This document shows positions 9,154 to 18,898 of a stretch of 64,000 nt of DNA, piece by piece; within the stretch, counting starts at the first letter, position 1; each line of letters starts with the position of its first letter. The notes under the pieces were generated by a model. The model did no database searches and had not been told where the DNA came from. It worked only from the letters and a program-made list of their open reading frames with translations. The stretch is taken from assembly GCA_031761405.1 (NCBI GenBank), contig JASEVX010000007.1, forward strand, positions 36,274,849-36,338,848. The letters are read 5' to 3'. Position numbers and translations under genes: made by a program. This DNA comes from Serripes groenlandicus. Taxonomy: Eukaryota > Mollusca > Bivalvia > Cardiida > Cardiidae.

Positions 9154-9323
9154 TGTTTGTACTTGTGGTGGGGGACATGGCTCTGACACAACACTGTTAC
9201 AGAAGGTCTGGTACTTGCAGTTATTGTCGCACCAGTTACAGTGCAGCTGAGGTCGTGTAAAGTTGATACTGTGACACAGTCCACACTCACCGCGCGCCAG
9301 AACATCACAGCGGTATATTGTCA
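9154..9323 (-). CDS. PLXNB: Plexin exon 9: PSI3
   Basis: 2 nt plus 56 codons: VTIYRCDVLARGECGLCHSI, then NFTRPQLHCNWCDNNCKYQT, then FCNSVVSEPCPPPQVQT. The full eight-Cys PSI3 module sits in one exon, and P-P-P-Q-V-Q leads into IPT3, as in other plexins. The acceptor is ACAATTTCAG and the donor ACA|GTAAGT. It is flanked by an old MITE ending 20 bp past the donor. Confidence 0.94.
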
Positions 9324-9396
9324 CTGAAATTGTAGAAATCAGAGCTTTAGATATAAGGAGCATTTTTCATGTTCTTAATTTTTTTTATTTGACACT

Positions 9397-9656
9397 ATAA
9401 CCCTATGTTGTGGGTACTCAAAAGTATCGTCTCATTGTGAGCTGTACATCCCTGCTTATCTGAACCTCTAAGAAATGTCTCCAATAAACTGCCACCCATA
9501 CTTAAAGGTTGTCTGTTTGAAACCTATGCAGAGTTGAAGATAAGATATGCATTTTTCAGAATTTTTAATTTACTCAATAATACCTTATGTTGTGGTACTC
9601 AAAACAGTTGGCTCACTGAGAATATTTTTTGAGTACCTACAACATAGTGTTTAGTA
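9397..9656. repeat. Two R4 palindrome copies
   Basis: The first (9400-9452, CCTATGTTGTGGGTACTCAA) is truncated. The second (9580-9656) has both arms: TTGTGGTACTCAAAA and TTTTTGAGTACCTACAACA. Confidence 0.7.
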
Positions 9657-9749
9657 AGGGAGATATAATGGTGAAAGAAATCCATTTTAGTGTCCCTTAG
9701 CTTCGGTTATGACAAGCCTTGTACTCTTCCAGACGGATTTTGGACCAGT

Positions 9750-10024
9750 TTGCAAAGACGACTAGCTGTCACAGGGAAGCATTGTGGCAAAAAGAGAAAT
9801 TGCTCATAATGAGCAATTTCTCCTTTTGCAACAATGTTTGCAACTGTATTTAATAATCATACTTATACTTATGGAGATTGTCTTAGAAAACAATTGATGA
9901 CAGGTTCAAAACATAATGGTAAAGGGAGCATTATAAATTTTATGCTTGTTTTAATAAATTTCTCCTTTTCCCCAAATGTTTTGAAAAGTCTCGTGCTGAG
10001 CAGTCAAATGTTGTCTGTACGAGG
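9750..10024 (+). mobile_element. Old TTAA-hairpin MITE remnants
   Basis: A clear inner stem (CATTGTGGCAAAAAGAG and CTCCTTTTGCAACAATG) with core GCTCATAATGAGC. A second worn copy follows. The ends are lost. Confidence 0.65.
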
Positions 10025-10043
10025 TGGTAAATGTCAAACATAC

Positions 10044-10140
10044 CAAAAGACTGATGTGTGTCTTCAATGACATAGCCGTCGCCCCAGATCACCGATATAT
10101 GGGCCCTGTATAGTCCATCCAGATAGTATGATGGAATTTT
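10044..10140 (-). CDS. PLXNB: Plexin exon 8: end of IPT2
   Basis: 32 codons plus 1 nt: KIPSYYLDGLYRAHISVIWG, then DGYVIEDTHQSF. It joins SM of exon 7 in phase 0 and donates G to a Val codon with exon 9. This is the last strand pair of IPT2 ahead of PSI3 ('V.IYRC'). The acceptor is TATTTTCAG and the donor TTG|GTATGT. Confidence 0.88.
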
Positions 10141-10287
10141 CTGAAAATAGAAAAAACAATTTACATTGTATAATGTGATAAATAAATGTACCGGTAGTTA
10201 TTATTTCAGATCATATACATGTGTACATAATTGTTGAATCCACACAGATTGCAAAGCATATCTGAAAAAAAAAGGCAATTAAATTAC

Positions 10288-10517
10288 TTAACCCTTTCCC
10301 TCATACGACAATTATGCAGCAGACGACTTTGAACATATTTTGTCAAAACATAGAAAATCTCCATACTTGAATGGATAACCTATGACAAAAAGTGGAAAAC
10401 ATTGTGGCAAAAGGAGAAATTGCACGTGTTGTGCAATTTTTTCTTTTGTCACTATGTTTTCAAAAAGCCGTCTGCTGCAGAGGCGTCCAAAAGCGTTTAT
10501 ATGAGGGAAAGGGTTAA
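10288..10517 (-). mobile_element. Young TTAA-hairpin MITE
   Basis: Full 230 bp, TTAA at both ends. Core GCACGTGTTGTGC. It begins 148 bp above exon 8. Confidence 0.94.
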
Positions 10518-10564
10518 TACAACCAACAAAATGTTCATTTTCCTCCCTCTTACCCACTTGCAAA

Positions 10565-10685
10565 CAAAAAATAGCTCATATTGAGTAATTTCTCCTTTGT
10601 CCACAATGTTAACAACACTATTTAATAATTATATTTCCTTTCATAGAAATCTTTCAAAGTCATCTGCTGCAGATTTTTTTATATA
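10565..10685 (+). mobile_element. Old MITE fragment
   Basis: AATTTCTCCTTTGTCCACAATG then spacer and AGTCATCTGCTGCAG. The left half is missing. Confidence 0.55.
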
Positions 10686-10706
10686 TGAAAACAATAATTT
10701 ACCCCT

Positions 10707-10936
10707 TTAACCCTTTCGCTCATGTAGATGCTTTCTGAGGCCTCTGCAGCAGACGGCTTTTTGAAAACATAGTGACAATAGAAGAAATTGCTCAAAACGA
10801 GCAATTTCTCCTTTTGACACAATGTTTTTCAATTTTAGTCATAGGTTATCCATTCAATTAAAGAGATTTTCTATTTTTTGACAAAATATGTTCAAAGTCG
10901 GCCACTGCAAAATTGTACTATAAGGGAAAGGGTTAA
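10707..10936 (+). mobile_element. Young TTAA-hairpin MITE
   Basis: TTAACCCTTTCGCTCATG to AAGGGAAAGGGTTAA. Core GCTCAAAACGAGC (10790-10802). The right arm is mutated (GGCCACTGCAAAATTG). Confidence 0.93.
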
Positions 10937-11056
10937 CAACTTATAACCCATAATAATCTGCTTTTTATCAGCCTTGCCCTTATTATCAGAAAATTTAATG
11001 AGAAATAAGAAACAACATCTTTGGGTTGAATTCCTTCACAAGGGGGTGTTGTCTAT

Positions 11057-11296
11057 TTAACCCTTTTCGACATACAGATGCTTTCTCTCTGCAGCAGAAG
11101 ACTTTGGAAATCATCTTGGCAAAAGGTGAAATTGCTCATAATGAGCTCATAATTAATGAGCAATTTCTCCTTCTGCCACAATGTTTTTATTTCTATTCAT
11201 TCATAATACTTTCATTGTAAGAGAGTTTTTAATATTACTGCCTATATGTTTTCAAAGTTATCTGCTACAGATTTGTTGTATGTGAGAAAGGGTTAA
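11057..11296 (+). mobile_element. Old TTAA-hairpin MITE
   Basis: TTAACCCTTTTCGACATAC to GTGAGAAAGGGTTAA. The core carries an extra internal duplication (GAGCTCATAATTAATGAGC). Confidence 0.88.
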
Positions 11297-11464
11297 ACAA
11301 TGTATTGGGGTGTTTTTTTATGTTACCTTTTTGATAAAGATGAAATTAAAACCATTCTGGTTTAAGTAACAACATGATAGACAGTTATATTATGCCAAGA
11401 TTTATCTCCAGTCAAGATAGCTTCATCTACACTACTCACCACTCATTAGCATAGTTACTCCCGG
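11297..11464. other. Intron, nothing recognised
   Basis: A T-run near 11313 and otherwise unremarkable AT-rich sequence. Confidence 0.5.
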
Positions 11465-11797
11465 CTGTAGCTTTTCCGGGGAGACTTACCAAATTCCATG
11501 GAAAATCCCCGGAGTATTCGGACAACTTTCCAGGGATAATCTGACACTTTCCATGGAAATTCCAGGACATTTATGTGGAAAACCCGGAAAAGTTTCATGG
11601 AAACCCCGGAAAAGTTTCATGGACACCCCGGAACGGTTCCATGGACATGCTGGAATGGTTCCGGGACCCCGGAGTATTCGGACACATTTCCAGCATTTCC
11701 GCATTTTAACATTAAATTCCTTGTTTTTTTCCATGGTTTCCGTGTATTTTCCGTGTATTTTTGTATTTTCTGTTATGAGTCCCCGGAAAAGCTACAG
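11465..11797. mobile_element. CCGG-rich element with inverted termini
   Basis: CTGTAGCTTTTCCGGGGA at the left matches TCCCCGGAAAAGCTACAG at the right (18 bp). The inside is a series of degenerate CCATGGAAA / CCCCGGAAAAGTTTCATGG repeats, and a direct repeat CCCCGGAGTATTCGGACA occurs at about 11512 and 11670. It is GC-rich compared with its surroundings. The open frames across it are by-products of the repeats. No second copy lies in the window. Confidence 0.7.
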
Positions 11798-11807
11798 ACG
11801 GGCTCTT

Positions 11808-12013
11808 TCCAAGTTTCAGACATATTTTGAAACATCTATAACAGCCAACTTTTAAAAAACTTTATGGCAACTAAAAGAGAAACGGGTCTTTATTAAAGTT
11901 AATGTTTTTAAACTCATTTAATCAATTGTACTTTAATTTATACAGATTTTCCAAATGTTTGCCTAAAAGTTTATAAAGTCATCCGTGGCAGATTTGTTGT
12001 ATGTGGGAAAGGG
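11808..12013 (+). mobile_element. Old TTAA-hairpin MITE
   Basis: Worn left half; right half with TTGCCTAAAAGTTTATAAAG and GTATGTGGGAAAGGGATATAA. Confidence 0.6.
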
Positions 12014-12049
12014 ATATAACCATTATGTCACCATCGACTTCCTGGGAAC

Positions 12050-12532
12050 TTAACCCCTCTTTCCCCACATACACCAGATGTATACAGCACTGTCTGACGT
12101 CTTTGAAAAGATTTACTGGTTATATTAGGCATAAATATGAAAACTCTCTATAAAAGGAAGTATGATTAATGAATAGAGTTTAACCCTTTCCCTCATATAG
12201 ACGCTTTCTGACGCCTCTGCAGCAGACGGCTTTTTAAAAACATAGTGACAAAAGAAGAAATTGCACAAAACGTGCAATTTCTCCTTTTGACACAATGTTT
12301 TCCACTTTGTGTCATGAGGTTATCCATTCAATTATGGAGAATTCCTATGTTTTGACAAAATACGTTCAAAGTCGTCTGCTGCAGAATTGTCGTATGAGGG
12401 AAAGGGTTAAAACAGTGTGGCAAAAGAATGAGAAATAGCTCATAATGGGCAATTTATACTTTTCCCGCAAAGTTTTCAAAATGTTGTCTACCACTGATGC
12501 ATAAACATGTAATGTATCAGGAGAAGGGTTAA
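12050..12532 (-). mobile_element. Old TTAA-hairpin MITE, split by a young copy
   Basis: TTAACCCCTCTTTCCCCACATAC to GAATAGAGTT, young copy 12180-12410, then AACAGTGTGGCAAAAG to GAGAAGGGTTAA. Confidence 0.85.
12180..12410 (+). mobile_element. Young TTAA-hairpin MITE (nested)
   Basis: Complete; core GCACAAAACGTGC; TTAA duplicated where other old copies read GTTGAAAAC. Confidence 0.95.
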
Positions 12533-12541
12533 TAAAAGGGA

Positions 12542-12655
12542 AACACAAAAGATCTTTTACAAAATATAAAACAAAGATCTTTTACAAAATAATTATAACA
12601 AAGATCTTTTACAAAATATAAAACAAAGATCTTTTACAAAATATATAACAAAGAT
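12542..12655. repeat. Short tandem repeat, about 26 bp x 4-5
   Basis: Repeated ACAAAGATCTTTTACAAAAT with 5-8 bp AT-rich linkers. Each unit carries an AGATCT palindrome. Confidence 0.9.
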
Positions 12656-12699
12656 GCTTTTCAAGGAAGGAAAATTGATACAAAGACTGCTGGTGAATT

Positions 12700-12948
12700 G
12701 ACCATTTCCCACATGTAGATGCATTTGGACGCAATTGCATGAAACAATTTCTTTTAACATTATTATTATTACATGCAGCCAAAGGATAAATTGCTTATAA
12801 TGATCAATTCCTCAGTTTGTCATAATGTTTTCAGCTAAATTAATTAAATAAACAAATTGTTCTTTCATTTATAGTTTCTATAGTTTTAGACTGAATGGGT
12901 TCAAAGTCATCTGCTACAGAAATTTTTTGTTTGTTGGGAAGGGATAAA
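12700..12948 (+). mobile_element. Old TTAA-hairpin MITE
   Basis: CATTTCCCACATGTAGATGC to GTTGGGAAGGGATAA. The inner stem is diverged and has an ATT triplet run. Confidence 0.65.
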
Positions 12949-13107
12949 GATAGATGATAAGTTAACTGATCTATGTTTGAAGATTATCATAGACAGTTTC
13001 ATAGTCTGTGTAATAGCCAGCAACAGATCATGCTGATAATGAGGGGATAAGAGTGAAATCGAGATACTCAAAAAAGATACATGTCGGTACATTCTGCTAT
13101 GATAATA

Positions 13108-13218
13108 ACACCCCTTTCCCACATACAACAAATCTAGCTGCAGGAGACGTAATTGAAAACCTCTTAGCAAAAACATGGAAAACCTTTTTAAATAAGGTGT
13201 ATAGTAACTGAAAAATGT
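13108..13218 (-). mobile_element. Old MITE, left half
   Basis: CCCCTTTCCCACATACAACAAATC followed by the spacer to TAACTGAAAAATG. The hairpin and right arm are lost. Confidence 0.65.
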
Positions 13219-13347
13219 TAAAAAGATAACTACTGTGGATATATATCCACTGCTGCTGAAGAAAACCTGAAATATCTAAATATCTTAACAATTTGCAACT
13301 CAATATTTCAAAATCATGAACATAATGATTTTGTACTCTGTCTAAAG

Positions 13348-13578
13348 TTAACTCTTTTCCCTCATACAGACGCTTTCTGACGCCTCTGCAGCAGACAGCT
13401 TTTTGAAAACATAGTGATAAAAGGAAAAAATTACACAAAACGAGCAATTTCTCCTTTTGCCACTATGTTTTCCACTTTAAGTCAGGTTATCCATTCAATT
13501 GTAGAGATTTTCTATTATTTGACAAAATATGTTCAAAGTCCTCTGCTACAGAATTGTCGTATGAAGGTATGAGGGTTA
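13348..13578 (+). mobile_element. Young TTAA-hairpin MITE
   Basis: TTAACTCTTTTCCCTCATAC to TATGAGGGTTAA. The core ACACAAAACGAGC has lost pairing on one side. Confidence 0.9.
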
Positions 13579-13579
13579 A

Positions 13580-13834
13580 ATATATATGCCATCAGTCTGT
13601 GATAACATTGATAACAATGACCAGATGAGAATCCAAATTTTATTACGGGGGGGGGGGGAAGTTGAAAGTAGTTTCTGAGCCATAATGAATGGTTGTTGGT
13701 GTGAAAGTAGGCCCAGACGTTTGCTACCAAATCCTGACATTCAATGACAGTTTTATTATTTAAGAAAAACAACTGAAAGAATTCTTTGAAAATATTTTCC
13801 AAGATAATCGAAAATAGCTTGAACCTTAATAAAG
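13580..13834. other. Intron, nothing recognised; G-run
   Basis: Contains an uninterrupted run of about 11 G near 13647. Otherwise unrecognised. Confidence 0.5.
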
Positions 13835-13935
13835 CATACATTGTATGACTTCTTCTGGAACATTATTATCTTTTGAAAACATAAAGGCAAACATATGGAA
13901 AATCTCTTTATGTGAAAGTTCATTAGTTTTGAAAC

Positions 13936-14609
13936 TGTGACCTTGACCTTGAAGCTACAGACAAAAGATTTGCATGTGACACATCATATTGATATAGTTC
14001 ATATGTGTGCCAAGTTATTTGAAAATATCTCTATGCATGACACAGTTATGGTCCGGACAAGAAAAGTTCAATTAAAGTCTATTTCTTATCACTGTGACCT
14101 TGACCTTGATTCTACAGATTTTTTTTTGCATTTGGCACATCATCTTGATATGGTGCATGTTTGTGCCAAGTTATTTGAAAATATCTCTAAGCATGACAAA
14201 GTTATGGTCCGGACAAGAAAAGTTCATTTAAAATCTATTTCTTATCACTGTGACCTTGACCTTGAATCTACAGATTTTGTTTTTGCATTTGGCACATCGT
14301 CTTGATATGGTGCATGTTTGTGCCAAGTTATTTGAAAATATCTCTATGCATGACAAAGTTTTGGTCCGTACAAGAAAAGTTCAATTAAAGTGTTTCTTAT
14401 CACTGTGACCTTGACCTTGAATCTACAGAATTTTTTTTTGCATTTGGCACATCGTCTTGATATGGCGCATGTTTGTGCCAAGTTATTTGAAAATACCTCT
14501 ATGCATGGCAAAGTTATGGTCCGGACAAGGAAAGTTGACGCCCGCCCGCCCGCCCGCCGACTTCGCCAAACTAATAACCAGATTTTTCCTTCGGAAAACC
14601 TGGTTAAAA
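13936..14609 (+). repeat. Tandem repeat, 155-157 bp x 4, with GC-rich tail
   Basis: Units begin TGTGACCTTGACCTTGA at 13936, 14093, 14249 and 14404 and contain CCAAGTTATTTGAAAATA and TATGGTCCGGACAAG. The array ends in a (CGCC)n tract and the inverted pair AACCAGATTTTTCC / GGAAAACCTGGTT. Unit lengths that are not multiples of three, and drift between units, argue against coding. Confidence 0.9.
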
Positions 14610-14730
14610 ATCTATTAAAAAGGTAGCTACCATTTTTATGAAAAAGAGCAATTGCTCATTTAGAGAAATGTTTCCTTCTAGCTCTGGGCTTTTTTCAGAT
14701 GCAGTCATCTGCGTCACATCAAGAAATGGT

Positions 14731-14962
14731 TTAGCCCTTTCCCACCTGCAGACGCATTTTGACGCAATAGCAGCAGACAACTTTTGAAAACATTGTGGCC
14801 AAAGGTGAAATTGCTCATGATAAGCAATTTCACCTTTGGCCACAATGTTTTCAACTCTTTTCAGTTATTATACCTACATTAAATATTATAGAGCTTTTCT
14901 GTGTGTTTGCATAGAAATTTCAAAGTTCTGCTGCAGATTTGTTGTTTGTTGGAAAGGGTTAA
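14731..14962 (+). mobile_element. TTAA-hairpin MITE, GGCCAAAGG subclass
   Basis: The inner stem ATTGTGGCCAAAGGTGAAA pairs perfectly with TTTCACCTTTGGCCACAAT. Left CGCATTTTGACGCAATAGC; TTGGAAAGGGTTAA end. Confidence 0.9.
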
Positions 14963-15082
14963 ACAAATATTTATTTTTTTTCTATCAAGTTTTTAAAACC
15001 TTTCAAACAAATGCTTTAATCCCAATTCAAATGTCTTTTCTAGCTTTTAACATGTGCCACATTAAGATAAAATAATGCTATA

Positions 15083-15299
15083 ACTTTTCCCACCAGACAC
15101 ATCTGTAGTAGAGGAATTTTGAGGGAAAAAATGTGCCAAATGGAAAAACTGCTCTAAATTACCAATTGAAATCTCCTATGTCTCATTTTCAATGCTATTC
15201 AATATTTATACATGGTCTCTCATTTGTATACTCGACATTTTGGCCAGGTGTTTTTAAATGCTGTCTCCTGTAGATTTGTTGTATGTGGGAAAGGGTTAC
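15083..15299 (+). mobile_element. Old TTAA-hairpin MITE
   Basis: ACTTTTCCCACCAGACACATC to TATGTGGGAAAGGGTTACA. The core pairing is decayed. Confidence 0.7.
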
Positions 15300-15480
15300 A
15301 GAAAAATTCTTTCACACATTAAACAACTAAATAGCCAATTTATCACATAAAAATGTCATTTTTCCGGAAATCAAATGTAGAAAGTAAAAGGCAACATTAA
15401 AATGGCTTATTTAATCTGCTGTAAATACATAAGATATTTATTCCCTGTTGACAAAGGCTTTTCTGTATATCATCTGTAAA
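15300..15480. other. Intron, nothing recognised
   Basis: AT-rich, no repeat match seen. Confidence 0.5.
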
Positions 15481-15485
15481 TATAA

Positions 15486-15845
15486 TAACTAATCTGCAGA
15501 CGACTTTAAAATCTCGGAGGAAAAACAAAGTAAAAAAAAACTCACTTAATGAATTAAAGTAGAATTATAGCTAACAATTTATAACATTGTGGCAAAAGAA
15601 GAAATTTCTCATTATGAGCAATTCTTCTTTTACCACAATGTTTATAATAGGCAACTGTTGATGATTTGACAAACTGCATCTCCAATTGTAAGCACCTAAA
15701 GAAATAAATATGAAACGTATACGAAATGCAAATTTTTCTCTCAGATAAAGTTGGAAGCTTAATCTGTAACAGAGAAATTGCACATTTTATGCAATTGCTC
15801 CTTTTCCCACAATGATTTATAATCTGTCCCAAATTCTTTAACAGA
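15486..15845 (-). mobile_element. Old MITE remnants (two)
   Basis: 15486-15660 has ATCTGCAGACGACTTTAAAA and stem CATTGTGGCAAAAGAAG/CTTCTTTTACCACAATG. 15755-15825 is a core with GCACATTTTATGC. Confidence 0.65.
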
Positions 15846-15846
15846 A

Positions 15847-16046
15847 TTAACCCTTTCCCACATACAGACACTTTATGATGCCTCTGCAGCAGACGACTTT
15901 TGAAAAAAACATTGTGATTAAAGAAGAAATTGCTCAAAATGAGCAATTTCTACATTTTGACACAATATTTTCAACAATCTTACTTTCATTAATAAAAGTT
16001 ACAATACTCCTGCAGATTTGATCCCTACAGTGGGACAGGGGGGTTA
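15847..16046 (+). mobile_element. Old TTAA-hairpin MITE, spacer shortened
   Basis: TTAACCCTTTCCCACATACAG to GACAGGGGGGTTAA. Core GCTCAAAATGAGC. Confidence 0.85.
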
Positions 16047-16620
16047 AAAGCAATATCTTCAGCTCTGCCATTCATAATTTGTAGAACCTACATGGAAGTA
16101 AATATCATTGGCAAGAAGAGCTCATTTCGATAAAAAACTATTTTCAAAATAACGAAGTCAAGATAGAAGGAATGATAAAATTTCAACCGTGCCGCTTTTA
16201 TCAAATTTTTCCCATCAAATTGTTTAAAAGAGTTGGCATGGTAGCAAGAACATGTCAAAGGCAGATATGCCAAAGCCAAGCCATATTAACCAGGAATATA
16301 ATTTCTTAAGCCTTTGTCTAACACAAATGACTTTTGATGGCAATGCAGCAAATTAATTTTGGAAACATTTTTGTGAAAGAGAGAACTAGGTTAGTCAGTA
16401 TTTTACCATTTTTCCAACATTATGTTTAGAATTCTGTATGGATATTTAAACATCTTGGTAAAATATCAAAATATCATGAAAACTGCAAAAGCAGTACTTT
16501 GATACAGTGTTGAAAATAATTAATGTGGAAAAAGGAGAAATAGCTCATTGTCTTTTTTGACTCTCACAATATGAACACAGGATATTTGGATGACAACTTA
16601 GACATGAGAACAATGAAGCT
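16047..16620. other. Intron, mostly unrecognised
   Basis: Very worn MITE-like pieces near 16305-16540 (AATGCAGCAAATTAATTTTGG). Nothing else. Confidence 0.45.
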
Positions 16621-16624
16621 AATT

Positions 16625-16831
16625 TTAACCCTTTCCCACATACAACAAATCAGCAGCAGATGCCTTTGAAAACAAATGACAACTCTCTATAAATGTAATT
16701 GAATCAAGTTTAAACCATAATATGAAAATGGAGATATTGCTCTTTATATATATGATCAATTTATCCTTTGGCCACTATGTCATCAGTGCTGCATATGCAC
16801 CAAAATGTGTCTGCAAATGGGAAAGGATTAA
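16625..16831 (-). mobile_element. Old TTAA-hairpin MITE
   Basis: TTAACCCTTTCCCACATACAAC to GGGAAAGGATTAA. The core holds a (TA)n insertion. Confidence 0.85.
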
Positions 16832-17119
16832 AGGTTATCTTGCTGAATTTTCAAAATGTAATTAAATATTTGAATGGAAACTGTGAGATATATATAGATA
16901 TTATACTCATCATAATCATATCATTCAGAAAATTAGTACTCATATGGAAACTCTAATTTTCCAATTTTCTTTTCCAGCTGTCTAGAATTTGACAATATAC
17001 AATTTGTTTGTCAGATAAGTGTTTTAAACAAACAAGACAATCTAAAACTCTAATAGTAAACAGATCAAACCGTGAGAGAGTATTTAGATTGAAAATATTA
17101 CTCCAATTTATTTCTTTAA
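16832..17119. other. Intron, nothing recognised
   Basis: AT-rich, no supported feature. Confidence 0.5.
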
Positions 17120-17350
17120 TTAACACTTTCCCTCATATAGACGCTTTTTCTGACAATTCTGCAGCAGACGGCTGTTTGAAAAGATAGTGACAATTTAGAA
17201 GAAATTGCTCAAAACAAGCAATTTCTCATTTTGCCACAAGGTTTACTTTTAGTCATAGGTTATCCTTTCAATTATAGAGATTTTCTATTTTTTGACAAAA
17301 TATGTTCAAAGTCGTCTGCTGCAGAATTGTCGTATGAGGGAAAGGGTTAA
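17120..17350 (+). mobile_element. Young TTAA-hairpin MITE
   Basis: TTAACACTTTCCCTCATATAG to ATGAGGGAAAGGGTTAA. Core GCTCAAAACAAGC. Confidence 0.93.
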
Positions 17351-17408
17351 TTTCCAAGATCAAATATTGTTTTATCCATTATCAAAGAGACCAAGCCAGG
17401 GATTAGAA

Positions 17409-17700
17409 TAAGCAATTTCTCCTTTTGTCACAATGTTTTCAACTTAAGTAAATATACCTAAATCATTTGTTGAGATTTTCCGTGTTTCTGCCTAGACGGC
17501 TTCAAAGTCATCTGCTGCAGAATTGTTGTACGTGGGAATGGGATAGTGACCTACAAGCAATTGTGGCTCAACCACAAAGGTAAGGCCATATTTATACCAT
17601 TCCCACATGCATTATTTTATGATGTGTTTGCAGCAAAAGAACTTAAAAACCATTGCGGGAAAAGGGGATATTGCTCATTTTTTCCTTTAACCATCCTTAG
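17409..17700 (+). mobile_element. Old MITE right half and a separate left half
   Basis: 17409-17547 runs from AATTTCTCCTTTTGTCACAATG to GTACGTGGGAATGGGATAG. 17595-17700 has CATTCCCACATGC, TTTGCAGCAAAAG and GGGGATATTGCTC. Confidence 0.65.
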
Positions 17701-17793
17701 GTTTTTCTTTATTTATATTAACATCTTTCGAGGCCTTGGAATGGTCTAGTACTAGTCTATGGAGAGAATAATGTGTGTTATAGGATGACCTAC

Positions 17794-17901
17794 CATGCTC
17801 TTCAACTGACATCTAATGTTGCTGTACTTCAGTGATCCATTGCTAATATACTCTGTACTGCCAACCCGTACCACACAGGTGTATCCATGGTTCAACGAGG
17901 G
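17794..17901 (-). CDS. PLXNB: Plexin exon 7: IPT2 middle
   Basis: 36 codons, phase 0 at both ends: PSLNHGYTCVVRVGSTEYIS, then NGSLKYSNIRCQLKSM. The Cys pair (YTCVV and IRCQ) is typical of plexin IPT2, where it follows 'NFP' of the previous exon. NGS is a sequon. The acceptor is ATATTACAG and the donor ATG|GTAGGT. A young MITE (17954) starts only 52 bp upstream of the acceptor. Confidence 0.88.
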
Positions 17902-17932
17902 CTGTAATATATAATATAATACATTCAACAAT

Positions 17933-18353
17933 TTAACCATTTCCAACATTTAATTAACCCTTTCCCTCATATAAACGCTTTCTGACGCCTCTGCAGCAGA
18001 TGGCTTTTTGAAAACATAGTGACAAAAGAAGAAATTGCACAAAACGTGCAATTTCTCCTTTTGCCTCAATGTTTTCCACTTTTTGTCATAGGTTATCCAT
18101 TCAATTGTAGAGATTTCCATTATTTGACAAAATATGTTCAAAGTCGTCTGCTGCAGAATTGTCGTATGAGGGAAAGGCACTTTGAAAATTTCGAGACAGA
18201 AACAAAGAAACTCTCTTAGTAAAATAACAGTTATTGAATAAAGTAATTGTGGCAAAAGAAGAAATCACTCATTACGTGAAATTTCCCCTTTTGCCACAAT
18301 GATTTCAATAGTTGTCAACTGCCGAGGCATCTCTGTATGTTGAAAAGGATTAT
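17933..18353 (-). mobile_element. Old TTAA-hairpin MITE, split by a young copy
   Basis: TTAACCATTTCCAACATTTAA, young copy, then CACTTTGAAAATTTCGAGAC, stem TTGTGGCAAAAGAAG/CCTTTTGCCACAA, end GTTGAAAAGGATTA. Confidence 0.75.
17954..18177 (+). mobile_element. Young TTAA-hairpin MITE, right end clipped
   Basis: Full body with core GCACAAAACGTGC. It stops at GAGGGAAAGG, so GTTAA is missing. It lies 52 bp above exon 7. Confidence 0.9.
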
Positions 18354-18394
18354 TGTGATATTTCTTATGCATTATGAACGTCGTTCTGCAAAAT

Positions 18395-18500
18395 CCAATT
18401 GTACGGCATTTGTGATCAGTGCAGGTTCAGATCAACCATCACATCAACATCATCTGATCTGGTTCTGCACTGTTCATTTATTAGTCAAAGAATGTTTCAA
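18395..18500. repeat. R5 repeat
   Basis: GATCAGTGCAGGTTCAGATCA and CATCTGATCTGGTTCTGCAC form a loose inverted pair. Related pieces are at 33340, 48088, 49690 and inside 52546-52905. Confidence 0.5.
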
Positions 18501-18666
18501 GATACTTCCAGCCATACAGCAGTATCCATTTGGATTCTCAGCATGAATGCTCAGGCATGCATGTGTTTTTCCACACATGAAACAATTACATTAACGTTTG
18601 TTTTTGCACAGCGCTGCTCGTATTTTCTACGAAAAAAACTGTATAATATCTGGAAAATAAGAAGTA

Positions 18667-18898
18667 CTAACCCTTTCCCACATACGACAATTCTGCAGCA
18701 GACGACTTTGAACATAATTATTTTGTCAAAAAATAGAAAATCTCTATAATTGAATGGATAACCTATGACTAAAAGTGGAAAACATTGTGTCAAAAGGAGA
18801 AATTTCTCGTTTTGAGCAATTTCTTCTTTTATCGCTGTTTTCAAAAAGCTGTCTGCTGCAGAGGCGTCAGAAAGCGGCTATATGAGGGAAGGGGTTAA
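18667..18898 (-). mobile_element. Young TTAA-hairpin MITE
   Basis: CTAACCCTTTCCCACATACGAC to GAGGGAAGGGGTTAA, with a 5-bp insertion in ACATAATTATTTTGTC. Core TCTCGTTTTGAGC. Confidence 0.9.

Noticed and set aside
11486..11855. Open frames rich in PGKVSWKP and HGHAG repeats.
   Set aside because: They come from the CCGG-rich repeats within one element and have no start or splice context.
13937..14626. 122- and 78-codon open frames with repeated CAKLFENIS and MVRTRKV.
   Set aside because: They are read through the 155-157-bp tandem repeat, whose unit length is not a multiple of three and which ends in low-complexity (CGCC)n.
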